Assembly (NCBI GenBank): GCA_910588125.1
Contig: CAJUPI010000081.1
Coordinates: forward strand, 1-10,649
Direction of reading: 5' to 3'
Source of the DNA: an uncultured Lachnospiraceae bacterium
GTDB taxonomy: Bacteria; Bacillota; Clostridia; Lachnospirales; Lachnospiraceae
Length of the DNA stretch: 10,649 bases
Part shown: piece by piece, positions 1 to 5,730 of the stretch
Numbering within the stretch: position 1 is the first letter of the stretch
Layout: every line of letters starts with the position of its first letter
The notes under the pieces: model-generated
What the model was told of the DNA's origin: nothing
The model's input: only the letters and a program-made list of their open reading frames with translations
Databases searched by the model: none
Made by a program: the position numbers and the translations under genes

Positions 1-437
1 GTCATCTTTCCGGCGCTGCCTTCGTTTGCCAGCGGCTTAATGCCGTTGAAGTCGGTGTTGTTTGCGATACGATCGATTTCCTTCAGCAGCTCATCAACCT
101 CGCTCTGCAGGTTGCCTCTTGCCACGGTATTATAAGTACCGTTTGCCGACTGAGAAGCCAGGGTGGTAAGACGCTGCAGCATGGAATGAACCTCAGTCAG
201 GGCACCTTCTGCCGTCTGAATCAAACCGATAGCATCCTGGGCATTCTTTGCTGCCTGGTTCAAACCGTTGATCTGGGATCTCATGCTCTCGGAAATCGCC
301 AAACCTGCCGCATCATCACCGGCACGGTTGATCTTATAACCGGAAGACAGCTTCTCTAAGTTCTTGTTCAATCCACTCTGGTTCACGCCTAAATTTCTGT
401 AAGAGTTAATCGCTGCTATATTATGTTGAATAATCAT
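1..437 (-). CDS. Flagellin, N-terminal part (cut by window edge)
   Basis: This is the structural subunit of the flagellar filament, exported through the flagellar type III apparatus. About 145 N-terminal residues are visible before the reading frame leaves the window. They include the conserved flagellin D0/D1 helical region: it opens MIIQHNIAAINSYRNLG, then has the LSSGYKINRAGDDAAGLAIS block at about residues 31-50, and continues with IQTAEGALTEVHSMLQRLTTLASQSANG and the NTDFNG signature near residue 130. Start: ATG at 437-435, seven bases after an AAGGAGGG ribosome-binding site (452-445). There is no signal peptide, as expected for flagellins. The C-terminal D0/D1 half is outside the window, so length and variable domain are unknown. 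The symbol could be hag or fliC, and I leave it open. The leader contains probable CsrA sites, described separately. Confidence 0.97.
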   Translation of the reverse strand, partial: MIIQHNIAAINSYRNLGVNQSGLNKNLEKLSSGYKINRAGDDAAGLAISESMRSQINGLNQAAKNAQDAIGLIQTAEGALTEVHSMLQRLTTLASQSANGTYNTVARGNLQSEVDELLKEIDRIANNTDFNGIKPLANEGSAGKM

Positions 438-444
438 AAATATA

Positions 445-497
445 CCCTCCTTGTCATGTTCTGAAACCATCGGGGTAGGACTTCCCTGTTCTACCCC
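445..497 (-). promoter_or_regulatory. Probable pair of CsrA-binding sites in the flagellin leader
   Basis: Read on the minus strand, the leader has ACAGGGAAGT (489-480), which matches the CsrA core consensus ACARGGAUGU at 9 of 10 positions. Its GGA lies in the loop of a hairpin with a perfect 7-bp stem GGGGTAG/CTACCCC (497-491 with 478-472). A second match, ACAAGGAGGG (454-445, 8 of 10), overlaps the ribosome-binding site itself. Known precedent: in Bacillus subtilis, CsrA represses flagellin (hag) translation through one upstream hairpin site and one site over the Shine-Dalgarno, and FliW relieves this. The layout here is the same. Binding is inferred, and neither csrA nor fliW is in the window. 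Confidence 0.62.
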
Positions 498-502
498 CCC
501 CC
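494..502 (-). repeat. Run of nine G in the flagellin leader
   Basis: There are nine C on the plus strand, so nine G in the flagellin mRNA leader. The run overlaps the 5' arm of the CsrA hairpin (four of the nine G are its GGGG). Just upstream lies a GC-rich GGGCCCGGACC block that could compete for pairing. Homopolymer runs of this length can vary by slippage; whether this one does is unknown. Confidence 0.85.
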
Positions 503-594
503 GGTCCGGGCCCATGCACTGGAGGGTTACGTAAAGCGCTCACGCAGCTTTGTGTTCTATTCATTTAATTTCATCTATTTGCTTTACATCTTGG

Positions 595-621
595 TTATCG
601 GCGATTCCTGGTAAATAATAA
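595..621 (-). promoter_or_regulatory. Possible sigma-D (FliA-type) promoter for flagellin
   Basis: On the minus strand there is an exact GCCGATAA -10 element (602-595), the classic flagellar sigma factor -10. The expected TAAA -35 box 15 bases upstream is poor (TTAT at 621-618). Upstream on the same strand is an A-rich stretch (about 630-660) that could be an UP element. Starting here would give a leader of roughly 150 bases, long enough to hold the CsrA hairpin. Confidence 0.5.
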
Positions 622-857
622 GTGTAATTTCCATTTTTTTCAAATTTTTCCATTTTTTATTTATCGTTCTTAAATCGTGACCTTTTGCTGGCAAGAAAAC
701 CCTACATTCACACGCTCAAGACACACAATTGTTTATGGAGGATAAATATAAAAAACAAAGCAAAAATTTATTACAATTTAGATAGTAAATTCAGGCTATC
801 TATGATAGAATGTAACCATCTGTAAATATTTTCACAATATAAGGGAGGAACACTATT

Positions 858-1286
858 ATGGATACTTTAGCATTTATTATACTGATTGTCGGGATGCTCG
901 CTATGGTCATATTACCGGTTCTTATGATCGTTGCCACCTGGAAGCTCTTTGATAAGGCCAACGAACCCGGATGGAAGGCTCTGATTCCGCTCTATAGTAC
1001 TTATATCCAGTACAAAATCACCTGGAAAACTCAATATTTTTTCCTGCTTCTTGGCTGTTTGTGTGTGACTTTGATTATTCCCTTAAGCGAATTTTTGAGC
1101 GTCTTTCTTCTCCCCCTGGCTCTGATTGCTTATGCTGTCATCTTTTTTTTGAATCTCATCTCAGCGCACAAGCTATCAACCGCATATGGACATGATATCG
1201 GCTTCACCTTGGGATTAATCTTTTTACAACCTATTTTTCTCATAATTCTGGGATTTGGATCTTCCAAATATGAAGGTCCGCAATAA
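858..1286 (+). CDS. DUF5684-type small membrane protein, copy 1
   Basis: A 142-residue integral membrane protein of unknown function. Four hydrophobic segments are visible at about residues 5-27, 60-76, 80-101 and 112-134. Between segments 1 and 2 is the block KLFDKANEPGWKALIPLY followed by STYIQYK. The C-terminal part has HKLSTAYGHDIGFTLGL and ends FGSSKYEGPQ. This pattern (an 'F-K-A-G-x-x-G-W-K-A-x-I-P-x-Y' block plus a His-Lys-Leu block) is what I know as the DUF5684 family, often found in Clostridia with no assigned role. Start: ATG 858, with AGGGAGGA nine bases upstream. The neighbour 17 bases downstream is a paralogue, so the two were probably made by tandem duplication and are transcribed together. 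Family recognition is from memory of the motif, not a search. Confidence 0.85.
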   Translation: MDTLAFIILIVGMLAMVILPVLMIVATWKLFDKANEPGWKALIPLYSTYIQYKITWKTQYFFLLLGCLCVTLIIPLSEFLSVFLLPLALIAYAVIFFLNLISAHKLSTAYGHDIGFTLGLIFLQPIFLIILGFGSSKYEGPQ

Positions 1287-1303
1287 AACAAAGGAGCATC
1301 GCT

Positions 1304-1735
1304 ATGAATACACCATTAACGGTTGTCTTTTCTCTTGTTTTTTTTGCCCTTGCGCTCGTCTGGATCTTTCTTCAGATTGGCGCAAGCTGCAAAATTTTTG
1401 AAAAGGCCGGGGAATCCGGCTGGAAGGCCCTGATTCCCCTTTATTCTACTTACATCCAATACAAGCTGACCTGGTCCACACAATACTTTTCCCTTTTTTT
1501 AGTAATCTCCGCCCTGGTTTTCATTTGTAATTCCATACAATCGCAATCTCTTCTGGTCTCGCTGTTTTCTTTGGCCGCCTCTCTTGCCTCTCTGGTTCTT
1601 CATATCATTTCTACGCATAAGCTATCGGAAGCCTTCGGGCATGGCATTGGTTTTACTTTGGGATTACTTTTTTTGGGGCCTATCTTTACTCTGATCCTGG
1701 CCTTCGGCAGCTCCCAATATCAGGGACCGCAATAA
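1304..1735 (+). CDS. DUF5684-type small membrane protein, copy 2
   Basis: A 143-residue paralogue of the preceding gene, with four membrane segments in the same places. Two blocks are nearly identical between the copies: GWKALIPLYSTYIQYK (about residues 39-54) and GIGFTLGLLFLGPIF with the C-terminal FGSSQYQGPQ. The middle segments (about 60-100) have diverged freely, which suggests the conserved cytoplasm-facing loop and tail carry the function. Start: ATG 1304, with AAAGGAG at 1290-1296. The gap to copy 1 is 17 bases, so one transcript is likely, ending at the hairpin at 1763-1837. The conservation pattern would fit a two-subunit complex, but that is inference only. No catalytic motif is visible. 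Confidence 0.85.
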   Translation: MNTPLTVVFSLVFFALALVWIFLQIGASCKIFEKAGESGWKALIPLYSTYIQYKLTWSTQYFSLFLVISALVFICNSIQSQSLLVSLFSLAASLASLVLHIISTHKLSEAFGHGIGFTLGLLFLGPIFTLILAFGSSQYQGPQ

Positions 1736-1762
1736 ACAATTGTCGAAAAACACACATAAACT

Positions 1763-1837
1763 ATCAGTCATTTCCAACATCCTGTTTACATGAATTATTT
1801 TACGCAGGATCCAGAAATGGCTGATGATTTTTTATTT
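1763..1837 (+). terminator. Rho-independent terminator after the DUF5684 pair
   Basis: A long hairpin lies 28 bases after the stop. The outer arms are 1763-1774 (ATCAGTCATTTC) and 1814-1825 (GAAATGGCTGAT), paired throughout with one G-U. The inner arms are ATCCTG (1779-1784) and CAGGAT (1805-1810). It is followed by TTTTTTATTT (1828-1837). Confidence 0.85.
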
Positions 1838-1840
1838 AAC

Positions 1841-1917
1841 TAGCGGGTTCGACCGGACGCAAAGACAGATTATACTCGCCAGCGATTTTTCCTGTCTCTA
1901 CTGGCAGATTGCCAGCC
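1841..1917 (+). ncRNA. Possible remnant of a c-di-GMP-I (GEMM) riboswitch
   Basis: A short stem-loop (CGG-GTTCGA-CCG) is followed directly by GACGCAAAG. This is the order of the P1b stem-loop and the invariant GGACGCAAAGC stretch of GEMM-I riboswitches. About 35 bases later comes CTGGCAGATTGCCAG (1901-1915), resembling the 3' GGCAG...TTGCC end of that class, and GACAG/CTGTC (1864-1868 with 1892-1896) can pair. The 5' GGCAAAC arm that should close the RNA is absent: the sequence before it is the tail of a terminator. It is therefore at best an eroded copy, and it could be chance. Confidence 0.2.
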
Positions 1918-1950
1918 AATGTCATTAAGCTTATCTCTGAGGATGCTCAG
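1918..1950 (+). repeat. Solo end of the long-hairpin repeat family
   Basis: AATGTCATTAAGC at 1918-1930 and TCTGAGGATGCTCAG at 1936-1950 match the left ends of the large elements at 6451 (27 of 33 positions) and 10537 (28 of 33). The small CTGAG-4-CTCAG stem of the left end is kept with a different loop. Nothing resembling the rest of the element follows, so this is a remnant or a solo terminus. Confidence 0.6.
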
Positions 1951-1952
1951 AT

Positions 1953-2177
1953 TCATACCATTTTGTAATATCTGTTTTCATTTCCTGCCTGAGCTTTACA
2001 TCTCCTCCCCGATTTATAGCTTTAACTTAAAATTCAGCAATCATAAGGCTTCTCTCTCTTGCCAATACAAATCATACCACCTCTTGACACCCCTGTACAT
2101 GTGGTGGTATGATTTCATTTATACCATAATGTGTATTTTTCCCCTTCTTGCCTTCTCCTGCACACATAATGGTATGA
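1953..2177. promoter_or_regulatory. Cluster of TCATACCA half-sites around the AraC-gene promoter
   Basis: There are five copies of one octamer: TCATACCA at 1953-1960 and 2072-2079; its complement TGGTATGA at 2105-2112 and 2170-2177; and a variant TTATACCA at 2119-2126. They form two inverted pairs. AATCATACCAC (2070-2080) pairs exactly with GTGGTATGATT (2104-2114). ATACCATAATGTGT (2121-2134) pairs with 2162-2175 at 13 of 14 positions. The first pair brackets the core promoter and its right half-site covers the -10. This is the kind of arrangement expected for autoregulation by the AraC-type protein encoded just downstream; that link is inference. Confidence 0.6.
2084..2113 (+). promoter_or_regulatory. 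Sigma-A promoter for the AraC-type regulator gene
   Basis: A consensus -35 TTGACA (2084-2089), an 18-base spacer and a -10 TATGAT (2108-2113), giving a leader of about 80 bases to the ATG at 2200. The right half of an exact 11-bp inverted repeat overlaps the -10, so a protein bound there would block or remodel initiation. Confidence 0.75.
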
Positions 2178-2199
2178 ACTCTCATTCAGGGGGATTGCC

Positions 2200-3030
2200 A
2201 TGCAAAACTATCTCTTTTTGAGCAATGACTATTTTGACATCACCATCTATCAGTACGGGCGGCAGCAATGCGAGCCTCACCACACCTTTGGGCCGGCCAT
2301 ACGCAGCCATTATCTGATTCATTGTATCCTCTCCGGCAGAGGGATCTACCGGACCAGCACACGAAATCACTCGGCCAGCTATGAGTTGATGCCTGGCCAG
2401 GCTTTCCTTATTGAGCCTAACTATGTCGTCCATTACCGTGCTGACAGTGATGACCCCTGGGACTATATCTGGATTGAATTCGATGGCCTCAAGGCTAAGG
2501 AATTTATCCACCACGCCGGGCTTTCCCAGGAACATCCGGTTTTTCAAACCAGTAATCCGTCTGGTGAGGTTTTCGCGCCTCTGCTGCACATGCTCACACA
2601 TCCGGATATGCTTCCTGTTCAGACTATGGGTTATGCCTATTTGTTTTTCGGCTCACTGATGCAGCATTCCGCTACTGCCAGGCCCATGCCTGCCAATGAT
2701 ATCAAAAAATTCTATGTCCAGTCCACTGCCGATTATATTGAGACACACTACATGGAAGATATCACCATTGAGAATATCGCTGAGCATCTGGGACTCAATC
2801 GCTGTTATTTCAGCAAGCTTTTCAAAAAAATGACGGGAAAAAGCCCTCAGGAGTTCCTGATCACCTACCGTATCCACAAGGCCTGCGAATACCTGCGATC
2901 TACAGATCTCACGATTGCAGAAATCGCCTGTCAGGTAGGCTACCCCAACCAGTTTCATTTCACCCGCGCCTTTAAAAGCATCATGAATCTTCCGCCGAAC
3001 GAGTGGCGCAAGCGTAACCATAACGGATAA
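2200..3030 (+). CDS. AraC-family transcriptional regulator
   Basis: A 276-residue two-domain DNA-binding regulator. Residues about 20-100 form the N-terminal AraC-type cupin ligand-binding domain: the SHYLIHCILSGRGIYR stretch, then MPGQAFLIEPNYVVHY and WDYIWIEFDG, typical of sugar-responsive members in Firmicutes. The C-terminal AraC/XylS domain has two helix-turn-helix units at about 188-209 (ITIENIAEHLGLNRCYFSKLF) and 237-259 (LTIAEIACQVGYPNQFHFTRAF). Start: ATG 2200, after AGGGGGAT at 2188-2195. Its promoter is surrounded by repeated TCATACCA half-sites, which suggests autoregulation. No transporter or sugar enzyme is adjacent, so the ligand cannot be guessed. The DUF3842 gene follows 53 bases later with no terminator between them, so the two are probably co-transcribed. 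Length is normal for the family. Confidence 0.95.
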   Translation: MQNYLFLSNDYFDITIYQYGRQQCEPHHTFGPAIRSHYLIHCILSGRGIYRTSTRNHSASYELMPGQAFLIEPNYVVHYRADSDDPWDYIWIEFDGLKAKEFIHHAGLSQEHPVFQTSNPSGEVFAPLLHMLTHPDMLPVQTMGYAYLFFGSLMQHSATARPMPANDIKKFYVQSTADYIETHYMEDITIENIAEHLGLNRCYFSKLFKKMTGKSPQEFLITYRIHKACEYLRSTDLTIAEIACQVGYPNQFHFTRAFKSIMNLPPNEWRKRNHNG

Positions 3031-3083
3031 GAGGGCAATGAACAAAAGAACACAGATAAAAAGCAGATAAAAGGAGAACATCT

Positions 3084-3491
3084 ATGAAAAAAATTACGGT
3101 TATTGACGGCCAGGGTGGCAAGATGGGCCGCAGCATCATCGAACAATTGAAAAAGCAGTTTCCCGGACAGGAGATCTTAGCCGTTGGCACCAATACGACT
3201 GCCACCACTGCCATGTTGAAGGCCGGAGCCGATTTCGGCGCCACCGGAGAAAATCCGGTAATCGTTGCTGCCAGGGATTCCGATCTGATCATCGGGCCTG
3301 TCGGCATTGTCATCGCTGACTCTCTCTGCGGTGAAGTGACTCCTGCCATGGCAGTGGCTGTCGGGCAAAGCAAAGCCCGGCAGTTACTCATGCCGGTCAA
3401 TCGCTGCAATCATCAGGTGGTTGGCTGTAGCGGCCTGTCGTTGAACGACATTATTTCCCTGGTAATCGAAGAGGTCCGGAAATTCCTGTAA
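3084..3491 (+). CDS. DUF3842 family protein
   Basis: A 135-residue soluble protein of unknown function that I recognise as the DUF3842 family of Clostridia. It begins MKKITVIDGQGGKMGRSI: a beta strand followed by a glycine-rich GQGGKMG turn, as in Rossmann-type nucleotide-binding folds. Later blocks are GPVGIVIADSLCGEVTPAMA (about 73-92) and LLMPVNRCNHQVVG (about 101-114), which contain the cysteines. Cofactor and reaction are unknown. Start: ATG 3084, with AAAGGAG at 3070-3076. It follows the AraC-type gene on the same strand at 53 bases. Its TAA stop lies inside the loop of the terminator hairpin. Confidence 0.85.
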   Translation: MKKITVIDGQGGKMGRSIIEQLKKQFPGQEILAVGTNTTATTAMLKAGADFGATGENPVIVAARDSDLIIGPVGIVIADSLCGEVTPAMAVAVGQSKARQLLMPVNRCNHQVVGCSGLSLNDIISLVIEEVRKFL

Positions 3492-3515
3492 CAGGAATCC
3501 CCGGACCTCTTTATT
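3471..3515 (+). terminator. Terminator overlapping the end of the DUF3842 gene
   Basis: GAGGTCCGG (3471-3479) pairs with CCGGACCTC (3501-3509), and ATTCCTG (3482-3488) with CAGGAAT (3492-3498). TTTATT follows. The stop codon TAA (3489-3491) is the three-base apical loop. The glycyl-tRNA synthetase gene converges from the right, its stop at 3521-3523. The stem could also slow that transcript, although the minus strand has no clear T run after it. Confidence 0.9.
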
Positions 3516-3520
3516 GGTAA

Positions 3521-4909
3521 TTAAAACCGGAACTTATCCTCAAAATACGCTTTCAGCTCTGCAATCGGCACCCGCACCTGCTCCATGGTATCCCGATCGC
3601 GCACAGTCACCGCCTGATCGGTCTCAGACTCAAAATCATAGGTTACACAGAACGGTGTCCCGATCTCGTCCTGTCGGCGGTAACGCTTGCCGATATTTCC
3701 CCGATCATCATATTCACAGTTATAGTATTTACTCAATTCACCATAGATCTTCTCCGCGCCATCTGCCAGCTTCTTGGACAGCGGCAACACCCCGATTTTC
3801 ACCGGAGCCAGCGCCGGATGGAAATGCAGCACCGTACGCACATCCCCTTCTCCAATCTCCTCCTCATCATAGGCGGCGCAAAGGAAAGCCAGCGTCACCC
3901 GGTCAGCTCCCAGAGAAGGCTCAATGACATAGGGAATATACCGCTCCTTAGTCTCATCATCAAAATAAGACAGATCCTGCCCGGACGTCTCCTGGTGGCG
4001 GCTCAAATCATAATTGGTCCGATCCGCAATTCCCCACAGCTCGCCCCAGCCAAACGGGAACAAAAACTCAATATCCGTGGTTGCCTTGCTGTAAAAGCTC
4101 AGCTCCTCCGGCTCATGGTCACGGGCCCGCATCTCTTCCTCTTTCATCCCCAGGGACTTCAGCCAGTTGATGCAGAACTGTTTCCAATAAGCAAACCACT
4201 CCAAATCTGTATCTGGCTTGCAGAAGAACTCCAGCTCCATCTGCTCAAACTCCCTGGTACGGAACGTAAAGTTGCCGGGAGTAATCTCATTGCGGAAGGA
4301 TTTTCCTACCTGCGCAATGCCGAACGGCACTTTTTTCCGGGAAGTCCGTTGCACATTTTTGAAATTCACAAAGATGCCCTGAGCCGTCTCCGGGCGCAGG
4401 TACACGGTGTTCTTGGCATCCTCAGTCACACCCTGAAAGGTTTTGAACATCAGATTGAACTGTCGGATATCGGTAAAATCATGCTTGCCGCAGCTAGGAC
4501 AGCAAATGTTGTTCTCATCAATGTACTTCTTCATATCCTCCTGCGACCATGCATCTACCGAACCCTCGATCGAAATGCCATGTTCCTCCATATAATTCTC
4601 AATCAGCTGATCCGCACGAAAACGTTCTTTACACGCCTTGCAGTCCATCAGTGGATCGGAAAAGCTGCCCAGATGGCCGGAAGCCACCCAAGTCTGAGAA
4701 TTCATGAGAATCGCACAATCCACCCCCACATTATAAGGGCTCTCCTGGACAAACTTTTGCCACCAGGCTTTCTTCACATTATTCTTTAACTCTACGCCAA
4801 GATTTCCATAGTCCCAGGTGTTGGCAAGCCCGCCATAAATTTCGGATCCCGGATATACGAATCCCCGGCTCTTTGCCAATGCCACAATCTTATCCAATGT
4901 CTTTTCCAT
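3521..4909 (-). CDS. glyS: Glycine--tRNA ligase (single-chain, dimeric type)
   Basis: Class II aminoacyl-tRNA synthetase that charges tRNA-Gly with glycine in the cytoplasm. The 462-residue length and sequence fit the alpha2 type, not the two-gene alpha/beta type. Visible, counting from the chosen start: PGSEIYGGLANTWDYGNLG at about 20-38; two cysteine pairs, CKAC near 90-93 and CCPSC near 136-140, that probably hold zinc in the insertion domain; class II motif 2 FRNEITPGNFTFRTREFEQ near 205-223; motif 3 SLGADRVTLAFL near 330; then the C-terminal anticodon-binding domain. Start: an in-frame ATG nine bases further upstream abuts the AGAGAGG ribosome-binding site, so the ATG at 4909-4907, nine bases after it, is preferred. 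It follows the lipoprotein gene by 15 bases and probably shares its promoter. No T-box leader is visible. This one-chain form is also often named glyQS. Confidence 0.97.
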   Translation of the reverse strand: MEKTLDKIVALAKSRGFVYPGSEIYGGLANTWDYGNLGVELKNNVKKAWWQKFVQESPYNVGVDCAILMNSQTWVASGHLGSFSDPLMDCKACKERFRADQLIENYMEEHGISIEGSVDAWSQEDMKKYIDENNICCPSCGKHDFTDIRQFNLMFKTFQGVTEDAKNTVYLRPETAQGIFVNFKNVQRTSRKKVPFGIAQVGKSFRNEITPGNFTFRTREFEQMELEFFCKPDTDLEWFAYWKQFCINWLKSLGMKEEEMRARDHEPEELSFYSKATTDIEFLFPFGWGELWGIADRTNYDLSRHQETSGQDLSYFDDETKERYIPYVIEPSLGADRVTLAFLCAAYDEEEIGEGDVRTVLHFHPALAPVKIGVLPLSKKLADGAEKIYGELSKYYNCEYDDRGNIGKRYRRQDEIGTPFCVTYDFESETDQAVTVRDRDTMEQVRVPIAELKAYFEDKFRF

Positions 4910-4924
4910 GGTAATCATCCTCTC

Positions 4925-5584
4925 TTATTTAAATATGATGTAATTCATTCCCTCGCCGGTCACCACAGTATGCTCATCCAAAACCGCATCTACACCGGTT
5001 GATGCCGCAACCAGCGTGCCTTCCATACACACCGTCGCCGAACCTTCCACAGCCACCGCCTGATAACCGTCCTTGGTCAGGCTGCCCGCTTCCACCGTAC
5101 TGCCGTCCGGCGCCGTGAAACTCTCCTTGCTCTCGCCCGATGCCAACACAGCAGATGCCGCGCCTGCCTGCAATGCCGTGACGGTATGAGTGGTATCCCC
5201 GGTCTCTTTTGCAAATCCCACAAAATCCGAGGGGCTGCCATAGTCAAATATCAGCTTTCCCGTCTGCCCCTCTAAACTGCAGGACTTAAGGGCCACCGGA
5301 AGCTTTGCTTTGCCGTCGGTATTCTCCGAAGCCGCTTCTGCCCCGTTTGCTACATTATAATCCCGAACCCACTCCCCGGCCTCCGCCGCCAGCTCTTCCC
5401 TGCTGTACAGCTCATTGGCCTCCGGCGCAGTGAATACCATCGCACTCTGAATCTGCAGATCCTTCGTCACATAAACACTGTTTCCATCAGCCGACCACTT
5501 GGCACCTCCGAGCTTCCCACAGGAAACCATCAAAAATCCAGCTGTTCCTAATATAAAAAAACTTAAAAATTTCCGTTTTTTCAT
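4925..5584 (-). CDS. Putative lipoprotein of unknown function
   Basis: A 219-residue exported protein with a lipoprotein signal: positively charged MKKRKF, a hydrophobic stretch at about 7-19, and a lipobox ending MVSC, making Cys22 the likely lipidated residue. The mature part opens GKLGGAKWSADGNSVYVTKD and is rich in Ala, Glu and Thr, with many short beta-prone stretches. It has no enzymatic motif I recognise. Start: ATG 5584-5582, with AGGAGG five bases upstream. It is read from a strong promoter 33 bases upstream and probably cotranscribed with the glycyl-tRNA synthetase gene. Pairing an envelope lipoprotein with a tRNA synthetase is unlikely to be functional and more likely reflects shared transcription. 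Confidence 0.8.
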   Translation of the reverse strand: MKKRKFLSFFILGTAGFLMVSCGKLGGAKWSADGNSVYVTKDLQIQSAMVFTAPEANELYSREELAAEAGEWVRDYNVANGAEAASENTDGKAKLPVALKSCSLEGQTGKLIFDYGSPSDFVGFAKETGDTTHTVTALQAGAASAVLASGESKESFTAPDGSTVEAGSLTKDGYQAVAVEGSATVCMEGTLVAASTGVDAVLDEHTVVTGEGMNYIIFK

Positions 5585-5616
5585 AAACTCCTCCTGATTC
5601 CGTCTCAGTATGCCCT

Positions 5617-5645
5617 ATTATATCCTCAATTTGTCATATTTTCAA
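5617..5645 (-). promoter_or_regulatory. Sigma-A promoter for the lipoprotein-glyS unit
   Basis: On the minus strand: -35 TTGAAA (5645-5640), an exact 17-base spacer, and a perfect -10 TATAAT (5622-5617). The predicted start is about 25 bases before the AGGAGG of the lipoprotein gene. No operator or attenuator is visible in so short a leader. Confidence 0.85.
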
Positions 5646-5730
5646 TACCCTACTTAAAATCTTCCCTGACTTAAAAAGTTATTGTTCACGGGCGTGTTTC
5701 ATTATCAATCCACTGAGAAGACGAGTAAGT

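Larger units (their letters stand above)
438..857. other. Divergent intergenic region, flagellin / DUF5684 genes
   Basis: This 420-bp gap has no gene. From the left it holds the flagellin ribosome-binding site and CsrA hairpin, the G9 run, the sigma-D-type -10 box, and an A/T-rich tract (about 620-665). Near the right end is a small symmetric site, CTATC-TAT-GATAG (796-808), preceded by another GATAG at 781-785 that could pair with the same CTATC. This site sits where a promoter for the plus-strand gene would be expected (TATGAT at 801-806, weak -35), so it may be an operator. A ribosome-binding site AGGGAGGA (842-849) precedes the ATG at 858. I see nothing else in it. Confidence 0.5.

Noticed and set aside
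1919..2221. Plus-strand frame of 100 codons before the AraC-type gene
   Set aside because: Its ATG is inside the repeat-end sequence, there is no ribosome-binding site, and the frame runs through the promoter and operator region.
2182..2601. Minus-strand frames opposite the AraC-type gene (also 2653-3081 and 2981-3409)
   Set aside because: These are shadows of the AraC-type and DUF3842 genes, which have clear domains and ribosome-binding sites.
3818..4789. Long plus-strand reading frame of 323 codons
   Set aside because: It lies wholly antisense to the glycyl-tRNA synthetase gene, whose protein is unmistakable. The frame has no ribosome-binding site or recognisable protein.
5585..5650. T-box leader for the glycyl-tRNA synthetase unit
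   Set aside because: The promoter lies only 33 bases before the first ATG, leaving no room for a T-box, and no T-box sequence is seen.
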